The notes under the pieces: generated by a model
Database searches by the model: none
Told to the model about the DNA's origin: nothing
Seen by the model: only the letters and a program-made list of their open reading frames with translations
Source: Druceiella hillmani
Lineage: Eukaryota > Arthropoda > Insecta > Lepidoptera > Hepialidae
Direction: 5' to 3'
NCBI GenBank assembly: GCA_039881145.1
Contig: JAYKKI010000005.1
Coordinates: forward strand, 25,809,001-25,873,000
DNA: 64,000 nucleotides
Translations under genes and position numbers: made by a program
Part shown: piece by piece, positions 1 through 13,250 of the stretch
Layout of the letters: each line of letters opens with the position of its first letter
Numbering within the stretch: position 1 is the stretch's first letter

Positions 1-3000
1 ATCATGAGTTAAAATTTTAAACACTTAAATTTCAAAGCGCCATTCACTTGAAATTATGGACTTAAAAGTTAATCTGCATTACAACTGCTTATTGATTTGC
101 TTGAAGCGGTTGGATTAATTGAAAACTTTATTCTTTATACCTAAATCTAGATGAATTTTCAAGTCCATATGTAAAAACTGACCAAATTGAAAATATCACT
201 TTATCAAGTAGGAATATTAAATGAAAGAACTTTTTGTTCAGAGTGTTTCTCCCTTTTAAAATATATACGTACAAGAGTTTTGAAGTATTTCTAAGACCTG
301 AAAAGTAGACCAGAACCTTCAAACTACGTAGCTCTTTAGATTCATAGAGAATATTTGAATCACATCCTTTGCAGGGATGAAAAGTAATATAGCTCATTGA
401 GATATGTGATTCGTTTTGCTACCTTTTTATTTTAGGCTAGTCGCGATTTTCTCCGCATGGAATTTCGAAACTCAAGTAGAGTGTTTTATTGCATTTATTT
501 TACGATGTTTTATTGTACACAACAAAATTATTTTATTAAATTCTTTGTTGTCTGTTTATTTCAGACTAGTGGTACCTTGCGCCCTTATCCGAAATTCCAA
601 AATGCATGTGCAATGTTTTTTTGCGTATAATTTATACTGTTATATTGAACACAAATAATTAGATTAAATCCCCTCTGCCCCCTGTCATTCCTATGCCCCT
701 CCCTCTTCCACTCTTCGTCTTTATACAGCTTGCCACTACTTTCTCTTTTTGATGTAGATTTTGTTAAATTTTTTACGTTTAATTTTTATCATCATAACTT
801 CTTCATTTCATCATTATTTCACTTGAATTTGATTTATATCAATTCCTTCAATAGATTTTTGAGTTAGTTACATCAATACAGGTCGGGAAACAGACCACCT
901 TGAATTTGATTTATTTTAATTGATTGTATATAAGTTTTTTCACCTTGCTGAACATATTTTAGTTAAAGTCAATTCTCTATGAACTACCAAATTTATTATT
1001 AGGAAATCGCTGAGATTTCTGCAAAATTTGAGGCCTCTAGAATCTCTAATGAACTTATGACTGAGTTTAACAATAAATTCATTTATGGTATTTATATGAC
1101 ATTCTGTTTGTACTTTTTTACCTCTATATTCGAGTCGTCGTATTCGCTTTTCTTCGTGTAATTAGGCCAAATTTAATTATGTTTCATTCATTACTTAATG
1201 ATAGTTTAATTATAAAATAAAGTGTAAAATTTAAAAAAATATTTTAGTATTTATTATTATTAAACGAAAGAAATACTCTCTAAAAGCTTTTATGTTTCAC
1301 TAGTTTTAAGATTAGTAGCTTAACAGCCAACTGCTGAAATGTATAAATTTTCTCGTTCTTTCAACTCAAATAGTTTTTAATTTTCCATCAAGAGCATTTT
1401 TCAAGAAAAATAGCAACAAAATATTAATTTGCACATTTATTGTACAGGAAGTTGAAAGACTACTAAGTTCATTATAAATATTGAACGTTTACATTACGTC
1501 GTTACACGTTGGAAAAATGATTCTGCCTAAGACAATGTAGAAAGTAATTGAATCGGTCAAGCACAAGTTGTACTACATAATGAGATCCAAACGATAATTT
1601 TCTTTTAATTAGAAGAACGTTGGATGTAATGATACACATTGTCTCTACAGTCACTTTGGTGTCAAATAATGTGTCTTTTTTGGTAGTTTTTAAAATGAAA
1701 AACCATAACTGTTTTGGTTTTAACTTCCTATCTATTTTGTTTAAGATTCTTGTCGGATTTTACTTCATTACCAAGTTTAAAAATTTCACTATCAACAATT
1801 TAAGATTATACGTGGCAATAGACAAATTAACTTATAAATAATTCTCCCTGTTGTAAAAAATGTCAATTAAATAAGGATTATTTATTTACTAATTATTTAT
1901 ATACTTAACTAAAAACGAATTAATTTAAAAAAATCTGAAAAGACACCATTTAATATAAATTTGCCAAAAAATTTATTCAGATAAAATTCGCTTAAATTTT
2001 AATATTACAAACACCGGTTTTAATTTGGATATTAAATGTTCTAGAAACATTATAAAAATGAGGAAACTTAAAGAACCCTTTTAATTGGAACGTAAAAATC
2101 TGATTATGGCTATAAAGGGTTTCATGACATTTCCGATTTAATATAGAGCTAGATGATTTATCATTCAGCACGCCCCAAGTGCGGTTATTGACCGCATGAT
2201 AGATGGAGTGTTGTTAGTGCCACACTAAGCTTGATAGCTGGGGTGCAACAGAAAGTAACAATGTATATTTTAGTTGTATGCGAAATAAACCATACATGAT
2301 AACTAAGATGCTGGAAAAATGATAAATGTAAGTAAGGGCAATAATAATCCAGTTAAGTCGATTGGAAAATGCTGACGTTACTTTTGTTTATGGTGTAGAT
2401 GTGATAGTGTCTTTAATAAATATATTAGCATTTTAAATATATTAGACTGACTACTAATAAACTCGCCATTTCGGTTTACAAAATTATTTTATTTTAATAA
2501 AATAAATCTTCAATATTGCAACCATTATTTTTTCATCATTTGCCACCAACATGTATACAGATACAAACTCCTTTCTTATAAAACTATCTGAGCTTTTAAT
2601 TGACAATTTGGGTCAATTCAATCTTAGGTTGTCTTAGGTCTTTCATTTTTCATTGCACAAATTGTTATTCAGCGAGCTAAATAAATGATCGTAATAGAGT
2701 CAAACTTTTGGAGAGTATGATGGGTAAATATTATTATGTTCAGTCAAGCTTATCAGGGAAATAAGTGGAAATATTGATATTTATTATGCAAACAGATATT
2801 TTATCTTCTTCCACAAAGCAAGAAATGTTTTTATTACTATCTGAGAACATGGAAGTAGTATAAAGTACAGATATTTAATATTTATAAATTTAATTCAGGA
2901 GGTCGCCCTGAATGAGAGTTAATGGAGATATGAAAATTTGTTCTTCAAATCTTTAAAACCAGTGATCGACTCAGTTATAGGAGCGTAAATCTTCGTTCGT

Positions 3001-4647
3001 CCTTCAATTGTTTGCCTTTTACTCTTGACAAAATTCATGACGCAAAAGCATTTTGAGTCCTCGTGAAATTTCCGTATTCTCTTTGTTCTTTACTCGTCGG
3101 AACAAAATTACTAACAGAACAAAAGATTGAATACCACACTGTTTATACATTCAACTGGATATGTCGCAAAACTTTACATATTATTCAAAAAATCGTTGGA
3201 AAATGTGATTGGTTTTTTAGTTATCAACCAAATAAAACATTAATATATTTAACACAATTATTAAGAATCTTAGTTATTCATTCTCATTTCTGTTAAATAT
3301 CGATAAAACTAAAAAACTTACATTCTTAAATGTTCTCCTCAAAATACTATAACATAAATATAAATGTTAAAATTATAATTTCCTCAAGGAAATTATAATT
3401 TCCTTATTCCAATATATTTTTGTTATAATTATACGAGACACAATGAAATAGTCGATGTATGCGTGTCAAAAAAAATTCTGAATATTCATAGCATTTTTTT
3501 ATTGAAAAAAGGAAACATTTTAAATTGTTTTGAAGTAAAAGAAAATAAAAAATATACTATCTGCTAATTAAACTTTACAAAATCATAGACTTACATTACA
3601 GGCCCATTAGAAATAAAAGAAGCTCCATTAAAAACGGTGCTAAATGACGAAATCTGCACCGTTTCGTTTCAGTTGACATCTTGATGTTTGTGACGTACTC
3701 ACGATCCTTTATCCTGAAAACTAACAAAAAATGCTGACTGCGTAGTAAAAAATCTTTAAATTGCAATTCGAGAATTTAAAAAAGATTGAAGTAACTTACC
3801 GTCGGTCAGTAATAATGTTTAACATATATTTTTTGTTATTTATTGAAAAATAATTGTATTTTCAGCATCTATATAAATTCCAACGTATTTTCACACATTA
3901 CTTTTTAAACATTAATTTTTTGTTTCAGTTCTTAAGAGTCTACTAATGAGTACAGTGCCAGAAAAACAAAAAACTTAAAAGGAAAATGAACTGGGAATCC
4001 AAGTATAAAATGTTCATAGATTTGATCTTCAAATGCTTAAATATACCCAACTCATATACTTTTTGAAATAGCCTATAGATAAAAGACAGACATGCTTAAA
4101 AATAGACACAATTATTAAAAATATAACATGTGTGTATGTTATATTTTTAATCATTGTAAACAAAGTTTTCCAGTAGTTTTGTAGGTTATTAAAATATTTT
4201 TTTCAGTTTATCAAGACGTGTGGAGTCGAATATTAATACTACAAAGGAACTATAAATATTGTAAAACAATATCATAATAAAGAAAAGGTATGCCAAGGAT
4301 TATAAGAACAAATAATAATTATTTGAAATATCGCTCTCTAAAACCAATTAAATGTATTCTTTCAAACAATTTTTAAAACAGTTGAAGTGTTATTAATTTT
4401 TAAAACAGTGGAAGTGCAACTAGAAAGGGGACATTTTCCTAAAGGGAAAATATATTGCGTCAGATTTGTCAAAATTCTCTTTTTTATGTAGACAAATAGC
4501 AGTTCAATGTGAGACGGTCTATTTCTATATATTTTGCACTTTCAATTTTACACTAAAGTAATAAATAAATGTTTTAAAATATAATAATATAGAATAAGAC
4601 GGCGTGGTAACTGATCATCGAAGATTATTTAAATAATCAAATTACCC
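1..4647. other. A+T-rich stretch without recognisable genes
   Basis: The longest open frames here are under 100 codons, are rich in Phe/Leu/Ile/Asn/Lys as expected from A+T-rich noncoding DNA, and match no family I recognise. There is no tRNA, no clear tandem array and no microsatellite over 20 bp. A perfect palindrome, gattatttaaataatc, lies at about 4622-4637 beside the putative left end of the next transposon. It is probably intergenic or intronic. Confidence 0.5.
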
Positions 4648-6856
4648 GGGCATTATACATAACGTCTATGACCTATTGGGCAGAGTAACAAGAGACATAT
4701 GTTATTACTATTATTATATTTCCGACATTAAATCAAAACTTAAAACACAAATAACATATTTTTTTTCGTTTTATATATGCTCTGGCCTATAATTTTAAAA
4801 TGAACTAAACTTTAAACAATTGGAATAATCAAACTCATAATTTTTACGTATTAAAATGGGGTTTTACATTTAGAATCCATTAGTTCTTAGCAGTTAAAAC
4901 TTAATAAAATCAAATTAAAAATATAAGACAAATATCACAAAACGCTAAATCGTCGTTTCACTTATATACTCATATTATGAAACGGAAATGTATATAAGTA
5001 GTAACATATCTATTTATTATAACAACTGTCGCTTTGGTGGCATTTTGGGTTAAACTTGTTTTCCTTTGCAACAATTACATTTATTAGACTTACAGCCACC
5101 TTTACAACCACTTCGGTTATAATCTTGCCATCCACATTTAGACGATATCCTAACGCCGGTTAACTTCCGTCGCTACGAGCTCGATCAATATATGGAACGC
5201 GAGCCCTTTTACTGTCACCAATTTTAGCTACGTCATATTTAGCGTTAGATGCATCCAACATTTTATTAGCCCGTTTCTGCAAATTAAAGCCAATTTCCTA
5301 ACTAATATAACATTTTCTTTCTTGCCCTCCACATTTTGTTCTGATGAAGCCATTTTGTTTGTGGATATTAGGTTTATATCTGAAGTATCTAAGGTAATAA
5401 GGTTGTACAACTTGGCTTGGGCCAGCTGAAAACAAATTTATATCATTGTCCATATATACATGGTCTGTTTTGATGAACTTGATCATTTTCAGCGGACCCA
5501 CTTGGTTCTTTTCGGTGACAGTGCCTTCTGTAGTTAGTAGTTTTTCTAAATCTTCTTCTGAATTAATGTCAAGTAGAGCCTCATGTGGTATGGAAGAACT
5601 TTTAAGTCCTACTTTCAACTTCGTCCCGAATATGGCTTCATTTCTGTTAATACCTGTGTGATGGGCTCTATTTGTTATTAATTGCATAAAACGTAATCCT
5701 TCATACCATTTATTAGCGCTGTTATCCTCCAACCACTTACTTAGGATATTCTTTATATCTTGATTGGGCATTTTACTGACCCTTGGCTTTGAAAGTATCT
5801 CGGTTTACCATGTAAAATTTTAATTTCGGACCACATATTACAAATTTCCTGAACAATTTTATTAGCGAACTCTGTATCATTACTATTTTGAAAAATACTT
5901 GGTGCACCGAATATTGTAAAAATTCCAAGTAACTCATATACTACTTCTTCAGCTCGTTTGCTCTTAAGGGGATGGAGCTGAACAATTTTTTGGGAAGATC
6001 TTGGTATACTAGTATAAATTTACACTGATTATCTCCTTGTGACTGCATGTCGATTAAGTCTACTTGATACCTTGCATTCATTTCGCTGCTAAGAAGAGGT
6101 TTAACCACTAATCCTTTTTTTTTGGCACGTTGCATTTCTTTTCGCAGTTATCATATAAGTTTAAATAAATGACAATTATTTCTCTCGTAATACTTTTATA
6201 GCGCAAATTTAACTCTTTCTCCATCCGGTTTCTTCCACCATGTCCAACCATGGATGTCATGTAAAACTTTAACTATTTCGTTGTTTCTCACGTAATATCT
6301 AATTATATTGATTTCTTTTACCGGGACAATCAATTTTTCTGTTTCTCCAATAGACATGAGATCCAATCTTTGCAAGCACTGATAATCTTCTGGTTTTTGA
6401 TTCGAATTCTTTGACTTCGAAGATTTTACTTTTTTAATCACCTCTATATAACTTTTGCTAGTGAAAAACTGAATATTTTGTCTCTTAGTGATACTAGTTC
6501 ATTTAATCTTTTGTCAAAACAACGATTCATGTTGTTTAATTTGGATTTATCCATTATGAATTACCTAAACATACAATTACAACCGTCTTTCGCTATAATT
6601 CGAAACTAAATTACAAAAATATAAACTGTCCGCGTTCATCTGTATTCGCTTCCAATGCAAAAATAAACAAAAACAATGAGTGCTTTTTAGTGAACAATGA
6701 AGCGATTGACATGCGCACGCAGCCATCGCGAGCTTTGATTGGTTACGCGTTTGTTTCCCTCCCCGCGCCCCAGCAAATTAATTTAATAATAATTAATGAC
6801 TTAGCCCGATGTATCTTGTCATTATTCATATAACCCGGGCATTATAAATAATGCCC
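4648..6856 (-). mobile_element. Degenerate KRBA2-like (integrase-class) DNA transposon
   Basis: About 2.2 kb containing a decayed integrase gene on the minus strand, bounded by related terminal sequences. The left end reads GGGCATTATACATAACGTC from 4648. The right end, read inward on the minus strand from 6856, reads GGGCATTATTTATAATGCCC. The similarity resumes inward on both sides (ATGAC, then ATYGGGC). The right terminus is itself a near-palindrome (6837-6856). I did not find a convincing target-site duplication, so the exact boundaries are inferred. The family is recognised from its protein, which resembles insect proteins annotated as KRAB-A domain-containing protein 2-like; these carry a retroviral-type integrase core. 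Assignment to a formal superfamily (Ginger or IS3EU types) is open. Confidence 0.5.
5050..6554 (-). pseudogene. KRBA2-like integrase pseudogene
   Basis: Read on the minus strand from an ATG at 6554-6552 (MDKSKLNNMNRCFDKRLNEL) to a stop at 5052-5050. In order it shows a helical N-terminus; an HHCC zinc-binding region (GHGGRNRM, then DNCEKKC) at about 6250-6130; an integrase core starting with YQVDLIDMQ near 6070; a segment with HGKPR and SQGSV near 5800; a conserved KVGL.SSS region near 5610; and a Cys-rich tail, CGWQDYNRSGCKGGCKSNKC, near 5110. Frame changes lie near 6470, 6240, 6130, 5940, 5785 and in the 5300-5200 region. Relative to what I know of the family, the second catalytic Asp (SDNG) has become SND and the catalytic Glu (GSVER) has become Lys (GSVKC). 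It is therefore both frameshifted and catalytically dead. No intact copy is seen in this window. Confidence 0.8.
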
Positions 6857-7579
6857 TCATTAATCACTTGGACCATAATATATACACACTTGAGTTTTAT
6901 TTATTTTGTAAATCTTTAATATTACACGTATTTATGTATTTTAAGATTGATCTCTTTCAATCAACCATAATCAATATATTTTAAGCCGATATGAATTGTA
7001 AGGCATCATGTTTTCTACAGAATTAACAATAAAAATTCTTACATAAAAATAAAAAATGGAATAAATTTGTTGTCAAGAGGAAAAAGGCAAGTTCATAAAT
7101 GAGTGAGAAAACGGACGGAGAAGTAATGTGAATGAAGTTAGAAGAGTTATAATATTTTCAAACGAATTTTGAATGGATCGTGGATTTGAGATCCAATAAA
7201 TTTCATAATTTTTCGAAATAGGGAAGATATATTCGTAAAAATATGAACGAAATCTACGAATGAGGAGCGTACGTAAGTTTTTTCAATGTGATAAAAAGGG
7301 TGTACGGAATATCACAATATTATAAAGTAGAGAAAAAGTTTGAAGTTATCTCTAATGACGTAAATCTTTTACATTTTTCCTAGTTCAGTACAGTAGTTCA
7401 GTAGGTCAGTTTAGTATGATGCATCTCCACATTCAAGGAACAATAGTTAAGATGTTTGATAGAAGTGAATTTTAGGTCTAAAGTAAAGTTTAAGACATTT
7501 TAGAGTATGTTATGTTGAAAAATCGTTTACAGACATTGTTTACAGCAGGCCAACTTAGGTTTTTTATCGAATAATTAAT
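6857..7579. other. A+T-rich spacer, nothing recognised
   Basis: No reading frame of interest, no structured repeat and no RNA gene could be recognised between the KRBA2-like relic and the tandem duplication that follows. Confidence 0.4.
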
Positions 7580-8357
7580 CCGTTTACAGTTATAAAATAA
7601 ATAAAATTACAAATTAAAGAAAAATGACGCAAAAACATGACTACATACCGTATTAAATTAAGAATATAACAATTTAGAGAAAATGGAGCAAAAACTTTGA
7701 AAAACGATTATGATATGAACGGTTTCATTCAGTATATCATTACATTGTTTCTTTTGTACGAACGATACGAAAAAATTATGATACGAACGGTTTCATTCAG
7801 TATATCATTAGTATATCATTACATTGTTTCTTTTGTAAGCGTAAATGAGTCGAGGGCTGTTGATAAATATCACCATTTTACACTTGAATTTTTACTCCTA
7901 CGTAGTCACTAAATATTTGTTCATTGATTTTTAATAAATTTGAAGTTTAATTTGGAGCTACACATGCATCCAAAAAGCAAACATAATAATTGTTACCTAT
8001 CCTCATTATCGTAAACTTTTACAGTTATTAAACTAATAAAATTACAAATTAAAAAAGGGACGCAAAAACATGACTACATACTGTATTAAATTAAGAATAT
8101 AACAATTTAGAGAAAATGGTGCAAAAACTTTGAAAAACGATTATGATACGAACGGTTTCCTTCAGTTAGTATATCATTAGATTTTTTTGTTGTAAGCGTA
8201 AATGAGTCCAGGGCTGCTGATAAATATCACCATTTTACACTTAAATTTTTACTCCTATGTAGTCACTAAATATTTATTTATTGATTTGTAATGAATTTGA
8301 AATTTAATGTGGAGTACACGTGCATCCAAAAAGCAAAAAAATATTATTGTTACCTCT
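7580..8357. repeat. Tandem duplication, ~430-bp unit, with nested repeat
   Basis: Copy A (about 7580-8003) and copy B (about 8017-8357) align along their length. Shared blocks include acgcaaaaacatgactacat, a run ending in aacaatttagagaaaatgg, and catccaaaaagcaaa near each copy's end. Copy A also has an internal duplication absent from B: the block atgatatgaacggtttcatt...cattgtttcttttgta recurs about 60-70 bp later with small changes. Copy B keeps only one. No protein is conserved between copies, so this is a noncoding local duplication. Confidence 0.85.
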
Positions 8358-9198
8358 CTAGAGAACACAAAAAGTTATATATAATTCATAAAAATTCGTT
8401 ACAAAGTCAGACCACACGTTAGTGAGATATGAAACCATAGGCGCTCACGGACTCACGTACTCATCACAGTTATAATACACTAATTTTTTTATATTGTGTC
8501 TCACATGATTGTTTAATGACTGTTACATTACATTGTTTGGCTGTGTTGATTTTCGAAAGATATTTATTATTACGGATAAAGACGATATTTAATTCGATTA
8601 ATGATTTAAATTGAGACTCATAGTAGGATGAATGCAACTAACTCCAGCGTGTTGGAAACTTTGTAGATCATCTGTACATAGATGAAAAAGTAACGGAGAT
8701 TTTTGATTGCAATATCAATGCAAATTGAAAAAACAGGGTCGATGTCAAAGTACTTTATTGCCTAATGTAAAGCTAATTACCAAATCACTCAACTCAAAAT
8801 AGGCATCCGGTGTTTTGACAGCTTATTCTAAATATAAACTAATAAAGTTTCGAAATTATCTCATTTATTTCCGCATATAATTCTGTGAATTTCGAATATT
8901 ATGATAATGAGAATGATGACGTAAGCATTATCCGTGGCTAAAATTCACTCATAAATAACCTTCACCAATATAATAGACGTAACGTGCTAGATTTTAGACA
9001 GATTGAAAGCATGATTTGGACGGACAAAATGCTGTCGCTTATAAAAAAATAAATGTCGCTTATAAAAAACATATCTAACAAGTTTTTATATTTAAAAATA
9101 AGACTACTTTTTGCTTCAGATTTATAGTTTCAGACATATCCTAATTTATAATTAGAAAAGTACGATTCTTAATTCTAGACTCTTAGGAATAAAAATGA

Positions 9199-9200
9199 CA

Positions 9201-9292
<92 letters not shown>
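9199..9292. repeat. (TA)n microsatellite
   Basis: An almost pure TA dinucleotide run of about 90 bp with one TACA interruption. Tyr/Ile repeat open frames across it are translation artefacts. Confidence 0.97.
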
Positions 9293-9297
<5 letters not shown>

Positions 9298-9652
9298 TGT
9301 TTTAAATTTAAAAAAGTCACGTCATTAACACAACAACGGAACAACTTTTCTATTAAATACAGCAATATGAATAATATCTACCTAAGTTATCTGTGAAATA
9401 CTTAGTTTCTAGTTTACTTAAGTAACATGGTCTGAGAAAGGACAATGTGTTTAAAGTTTTATTTAATTTTGGGAACAGTACAAATATAATAATTAATGGA
9501 AAATAACATGCCCTTGGATTCAACCCGTGTTGAATAAACAATTGTCGTTAATTAATTGTAAACTATCTCAGGGTTTTTTGCCTTGGATGTTTTGTCCATA
9601 ATATCACCAAATAGATTTTTATCGGTGTCATAAATATCACTTCTACCATAAG

Positions 9653-9700
9653 TTTATACTCGATTTTCATTTACAAATGTAAATGAAAATCGAGTATAAA
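9653..9700. repeat. Perfect 22-bp hairpin with 4-base loop
   Basis: Arms 9653-9674 and 9679-9700 are exact reverse complements around the loop AAAT. The arm core is tatactcgattttcatttac. Such a short-loop perfect stem in A+T-rich insect DNA may be a MITE remnant or foldback, or may encode a small hairpin RNA. No flanking duplication was identified. Confidence 0.85.
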
Positions 9701-12700
9701 AAAAACTTATAACTTTTGAAGAAAAATACTTTTTATAGCTTTCATATATTTGTGGTATCTGATTTATTATTTGCCATAACTGATTTGACTTTGTCGTCTA
9801 CAGAAACTTCCGACGATAAAACAATGTTATCATTATTATAATATTATCTTAGATGCCTTTTTCGGTTTAATATCGAGGAATTTAATTTTTTTATAGGACA
9901 TCAAAGATGGTCAATTGAATGCAATGAGCGAGTCGCCATTAGTGATCAAATGTTATTTCATCACATTCATGGTTCTGTTTATAGTTAAAAAAAACTTTTC
10001 TTTATTTTTTTAATATATTCTGGCCAGTATGTTACTAAACACTCTTACTAAACCAAGGTTCATATATTTCCTAATATATGTATAAAATACAAAATTTAAA
10101 AAAAATCCATTTAAAAATCGCCCATTCGTCATCTGTCATAGATAGTTTAGACAAGTTATTTGAAAATAGCAAGTTACAATGTCTTTAAATAAATTTTATA
10201 CGTGGTAAGCAGTTCGTGTCTATGTTATTTATTCATACACCTTAAGATATTAGAAATAATTAAATACTGATTGAAAGTTCATGTACAATCGTTACCGGAG
10301 AATTGTTATTTTCTGAATTGCTTAATTGTACGAAATTAATGATTTTGGTTACTAATCTTACTCCTGCTCATTGTACTGAATTTCTTGTTTAGTTGGATAA
10401 ATTTAAATAAAATAATTTGAAGTCATTATGTAGACCATAAATTTAAAACTAATCGACGAGTTGACACAATAATTAGAAGAAATTTATTTGTAAATTGCGG
10501 GTGCAAAAGACATAAAAAGAAGAAATTGATCCAAAAAGTTTATTCAAGGAGATCAAGATTCCACTTTAAAAGAAATAAATATTGGTGTTCGTTTTAGTAT
10601 TCAAATAAATTTTGTAAGTATTAATACAATTTTTTTTAAATTAAGCTTAACCGTCTCCAGCTTATCGTTAATCTTAACCGTCACTATTATTAAATGACTT
10701 CCAAATTATGCTTTTGAAGTACTTTCACTAACTTGTAGTGAAAGAATTCTGATTCTGATAATTTCAAGGGGCAGTTATTGGGATGAATGTATGTAAAATG
10801 TGGTTTAGTAATAATAGTTGAAAACATAATTAATAAACCTATGGATCAAAATAATATATCATCGAATAATAAATTATACATGCAGGTATATTCTTTCAAA
10901 CAAAAAAGAAACATGCAATCGAACTCGGAAATCTCGACGAAATCAGTGTACATAAATAAAAAAAGCGTCGAATATATAACTTCCTCCTTTTTTGAAGTCG
11001 GTTTGGTAAATCTGTTTATTTTTTTAAAATTGAAGATTCAGTTCAATTTCTATTAAAATTAAAAAAAGTTCTATTAAAATTAGCAAAGTTGTAAATTCAA
11101 AATGAGTCTGAAAACATTCTATATATTACTCCCATTGCGAGTTAACCTTCGAATTAAATTTATTGCGTCTGGACTAAATGTGAAATTTACTTCTGTTAGT
11201 TTAACTTTTATATCTACACAGAGAATTTATTTACTAACTGTTTACGTAGATAGTTCTTTTGTGTATTTTTATAAGAAGTAATAAAAATGAATTGAATAAT
11301 TTACGAGAATGAAAAATAAAATGTTATGCAAGTAGTGAAATTTTCTCTTTCACGTATTAATATATAATTTCACGTGAAGGAGAAAACTTGTTTCATAAGA
11401 TCTGTAAATGTGTCTTATTTTCTTTATTTTATGACATTTATTACCCTTCAAAGTCACGTAAGCGTCGAAAATTTAATCAAAACTTGTCGCAAAACTCGTT
11501 GCAAATACAATACTTTCAACGTGTACTTTTTTATAACGTTATGTTTTTACTTTTTATTTTAGTTAAATACTTTATTGTGTATTTAAATTAAGAGAGAATA
11601 ATTTTTGTCGAAAATAGTGTAACGTAGATACCTAGACAAACTTGTTTTACCTCCTTGTATTTTTCAAGAAATAATTCCAAAAATATTGGCACACAATGGT
11701 CTAGACAATTTTTTTCACTGCTTATATTTATAAAGAATTTTCAATATCAATAATGGAACGTGCCTACGTTTATTTATATTGGAATATAGACGCCGCGACA
11801 AAGTAGTTTTTCCCGCAGTTTTTCCAGAGAATTCATTTGGAACCACTTACTTTTTTAGAAGTACGAAATGGAATTTTATTGAAATTTCTATTATTGACGT
11901 TGTAGTTAACAATTACGACCACTTAGTTCACATAAGACGCATATTGGTGAATGACAAAACAAATCCATATAAAAAATATGTTCCTCCCAAAATTTGAAGA
12001 CCATTTATTCAAGAAAATTATTTATTATGGTAATAGATTTATGGTAGAAAATATGATGGCTGCATCATTTACAATAAATTATTAGTTATATATTTTATTA
12101 ACCTATTGCTGCAGAAATATAATTTTTGGAAACAAATCAGTGAAGCTTTTTTTATTAAAGTCCATACAAGTATTATTTCATTTTTAGGGTTTTATACCTT
12201 ATAATGATAAAACGAAACCCTTATAGAATAACTTTCTCGTTAGTCTTTCTTGGTAGCAAGATTCTTTTTCTCTGGAATATATTAAGTTATCAAGTGGAAA
12301 TTAATGTGGTCATTATTCCAAATTATACTTCTAACACGTCGTAATAAAAAAACATAAGCTTTCAAATATCGCGTATTTTGATACTGCTCACTGATATCAG
12401 AGCCTTTATATATTTTAGTAATACTTTAGAGTCAGTACAACTAACTCTCTTGTAAGAGAGTTGACCCCATTCCTTTTTCTTTAGCGCTAAGGGTAGTTTG
12501 CCTTTGATTACGCGTTTCAACGACCAATATTTATTTCACGCTTTCTTCATTCTTTTCTCAACTTCTTTGCTTGTGTGGGGTTCTAAAGGCATGATATATC
12601 CTAGATTTGTATATTCTTTTACATATTTTATTGATTGGTATTGTATTTCAATTAAAGTTTGGTTTACGTTTGTCATTATAAATGTTTTTGTAAGTTTCAT

Positions 12701-13228
12701 CTCTAGGCCACACTTAATGTTTTTCATAATAAATGTAATTTCTTTTCCATCCCTTTTTTATATTATAATTATTTTTACAAAAATAAGTGCGTTTTTCTAA
12801 TTCGTAAGAATTCGAACAAATATTGAATATTGAACGCGCGTGCTACATATATTCAAAAACAGAAGTATATTTGGCGCGTCTTAGATTAAGTTTGTTGTGT
12901 TTCTGATGTGTGGCGCTAGAGTTTATTCGAAGTACTAACTGATTGTTCTGTCTGTTACCGGATCTAAACTATGGATGGCGTTTATTATTCAATCCATAAA
13001 ATAATTTTATTGAAATAATTTGTGGGTTATGATTGAGAACACTAGAAAATTGATTGCCAGGATCAATTTGATTTAGTGTTTTTTACAGTTTTTCCCTAAA
13101 TATATTCAGTGTTAGAAATTTTAAAACTTTATAAATCCAAGCAGCGCTTTGCACAAATATTCATTATTACTACGTAGTTTATATTATGATAATCTAATAA
13201 TCGAGTTAAGATACTGTACAGCAATTCA
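9701..13228. other. A+T-rich stretch without recognisable genes
   Basis: Only short, compositionally biased open frames occur, the longest about 100 codons at 12498-12800 and full of Phe/Ile. None shows a recognisable motif, and no transposon protein or RNA gene was detected. Confidence 0.4.
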
Positions 13229-13250
13229 TATATATATATATATATATATA
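13229..13250. repeat. Short (TA)n tract
   Basis: A 22-bp pure TA run. Confidence 0.9.

Noticed and set aside
9183..9365. Tyr/Ile-repeat open frames over TA/TG microsatellites (also at 16013-16231, 18439-18675, 41100-41348, 45232-45426, 50134-50570)
   Set aside because: They are translations of dinucleotide repeats without independent coding evidence.
12498..12800. 100-codon Phe/Ile-rich membrane-protein-like frame
   Set aside because: Its composition is what A+T-rich noncoding DNA gives; an antisense frame of similar length overlaps, and no motif or splice context supports it.
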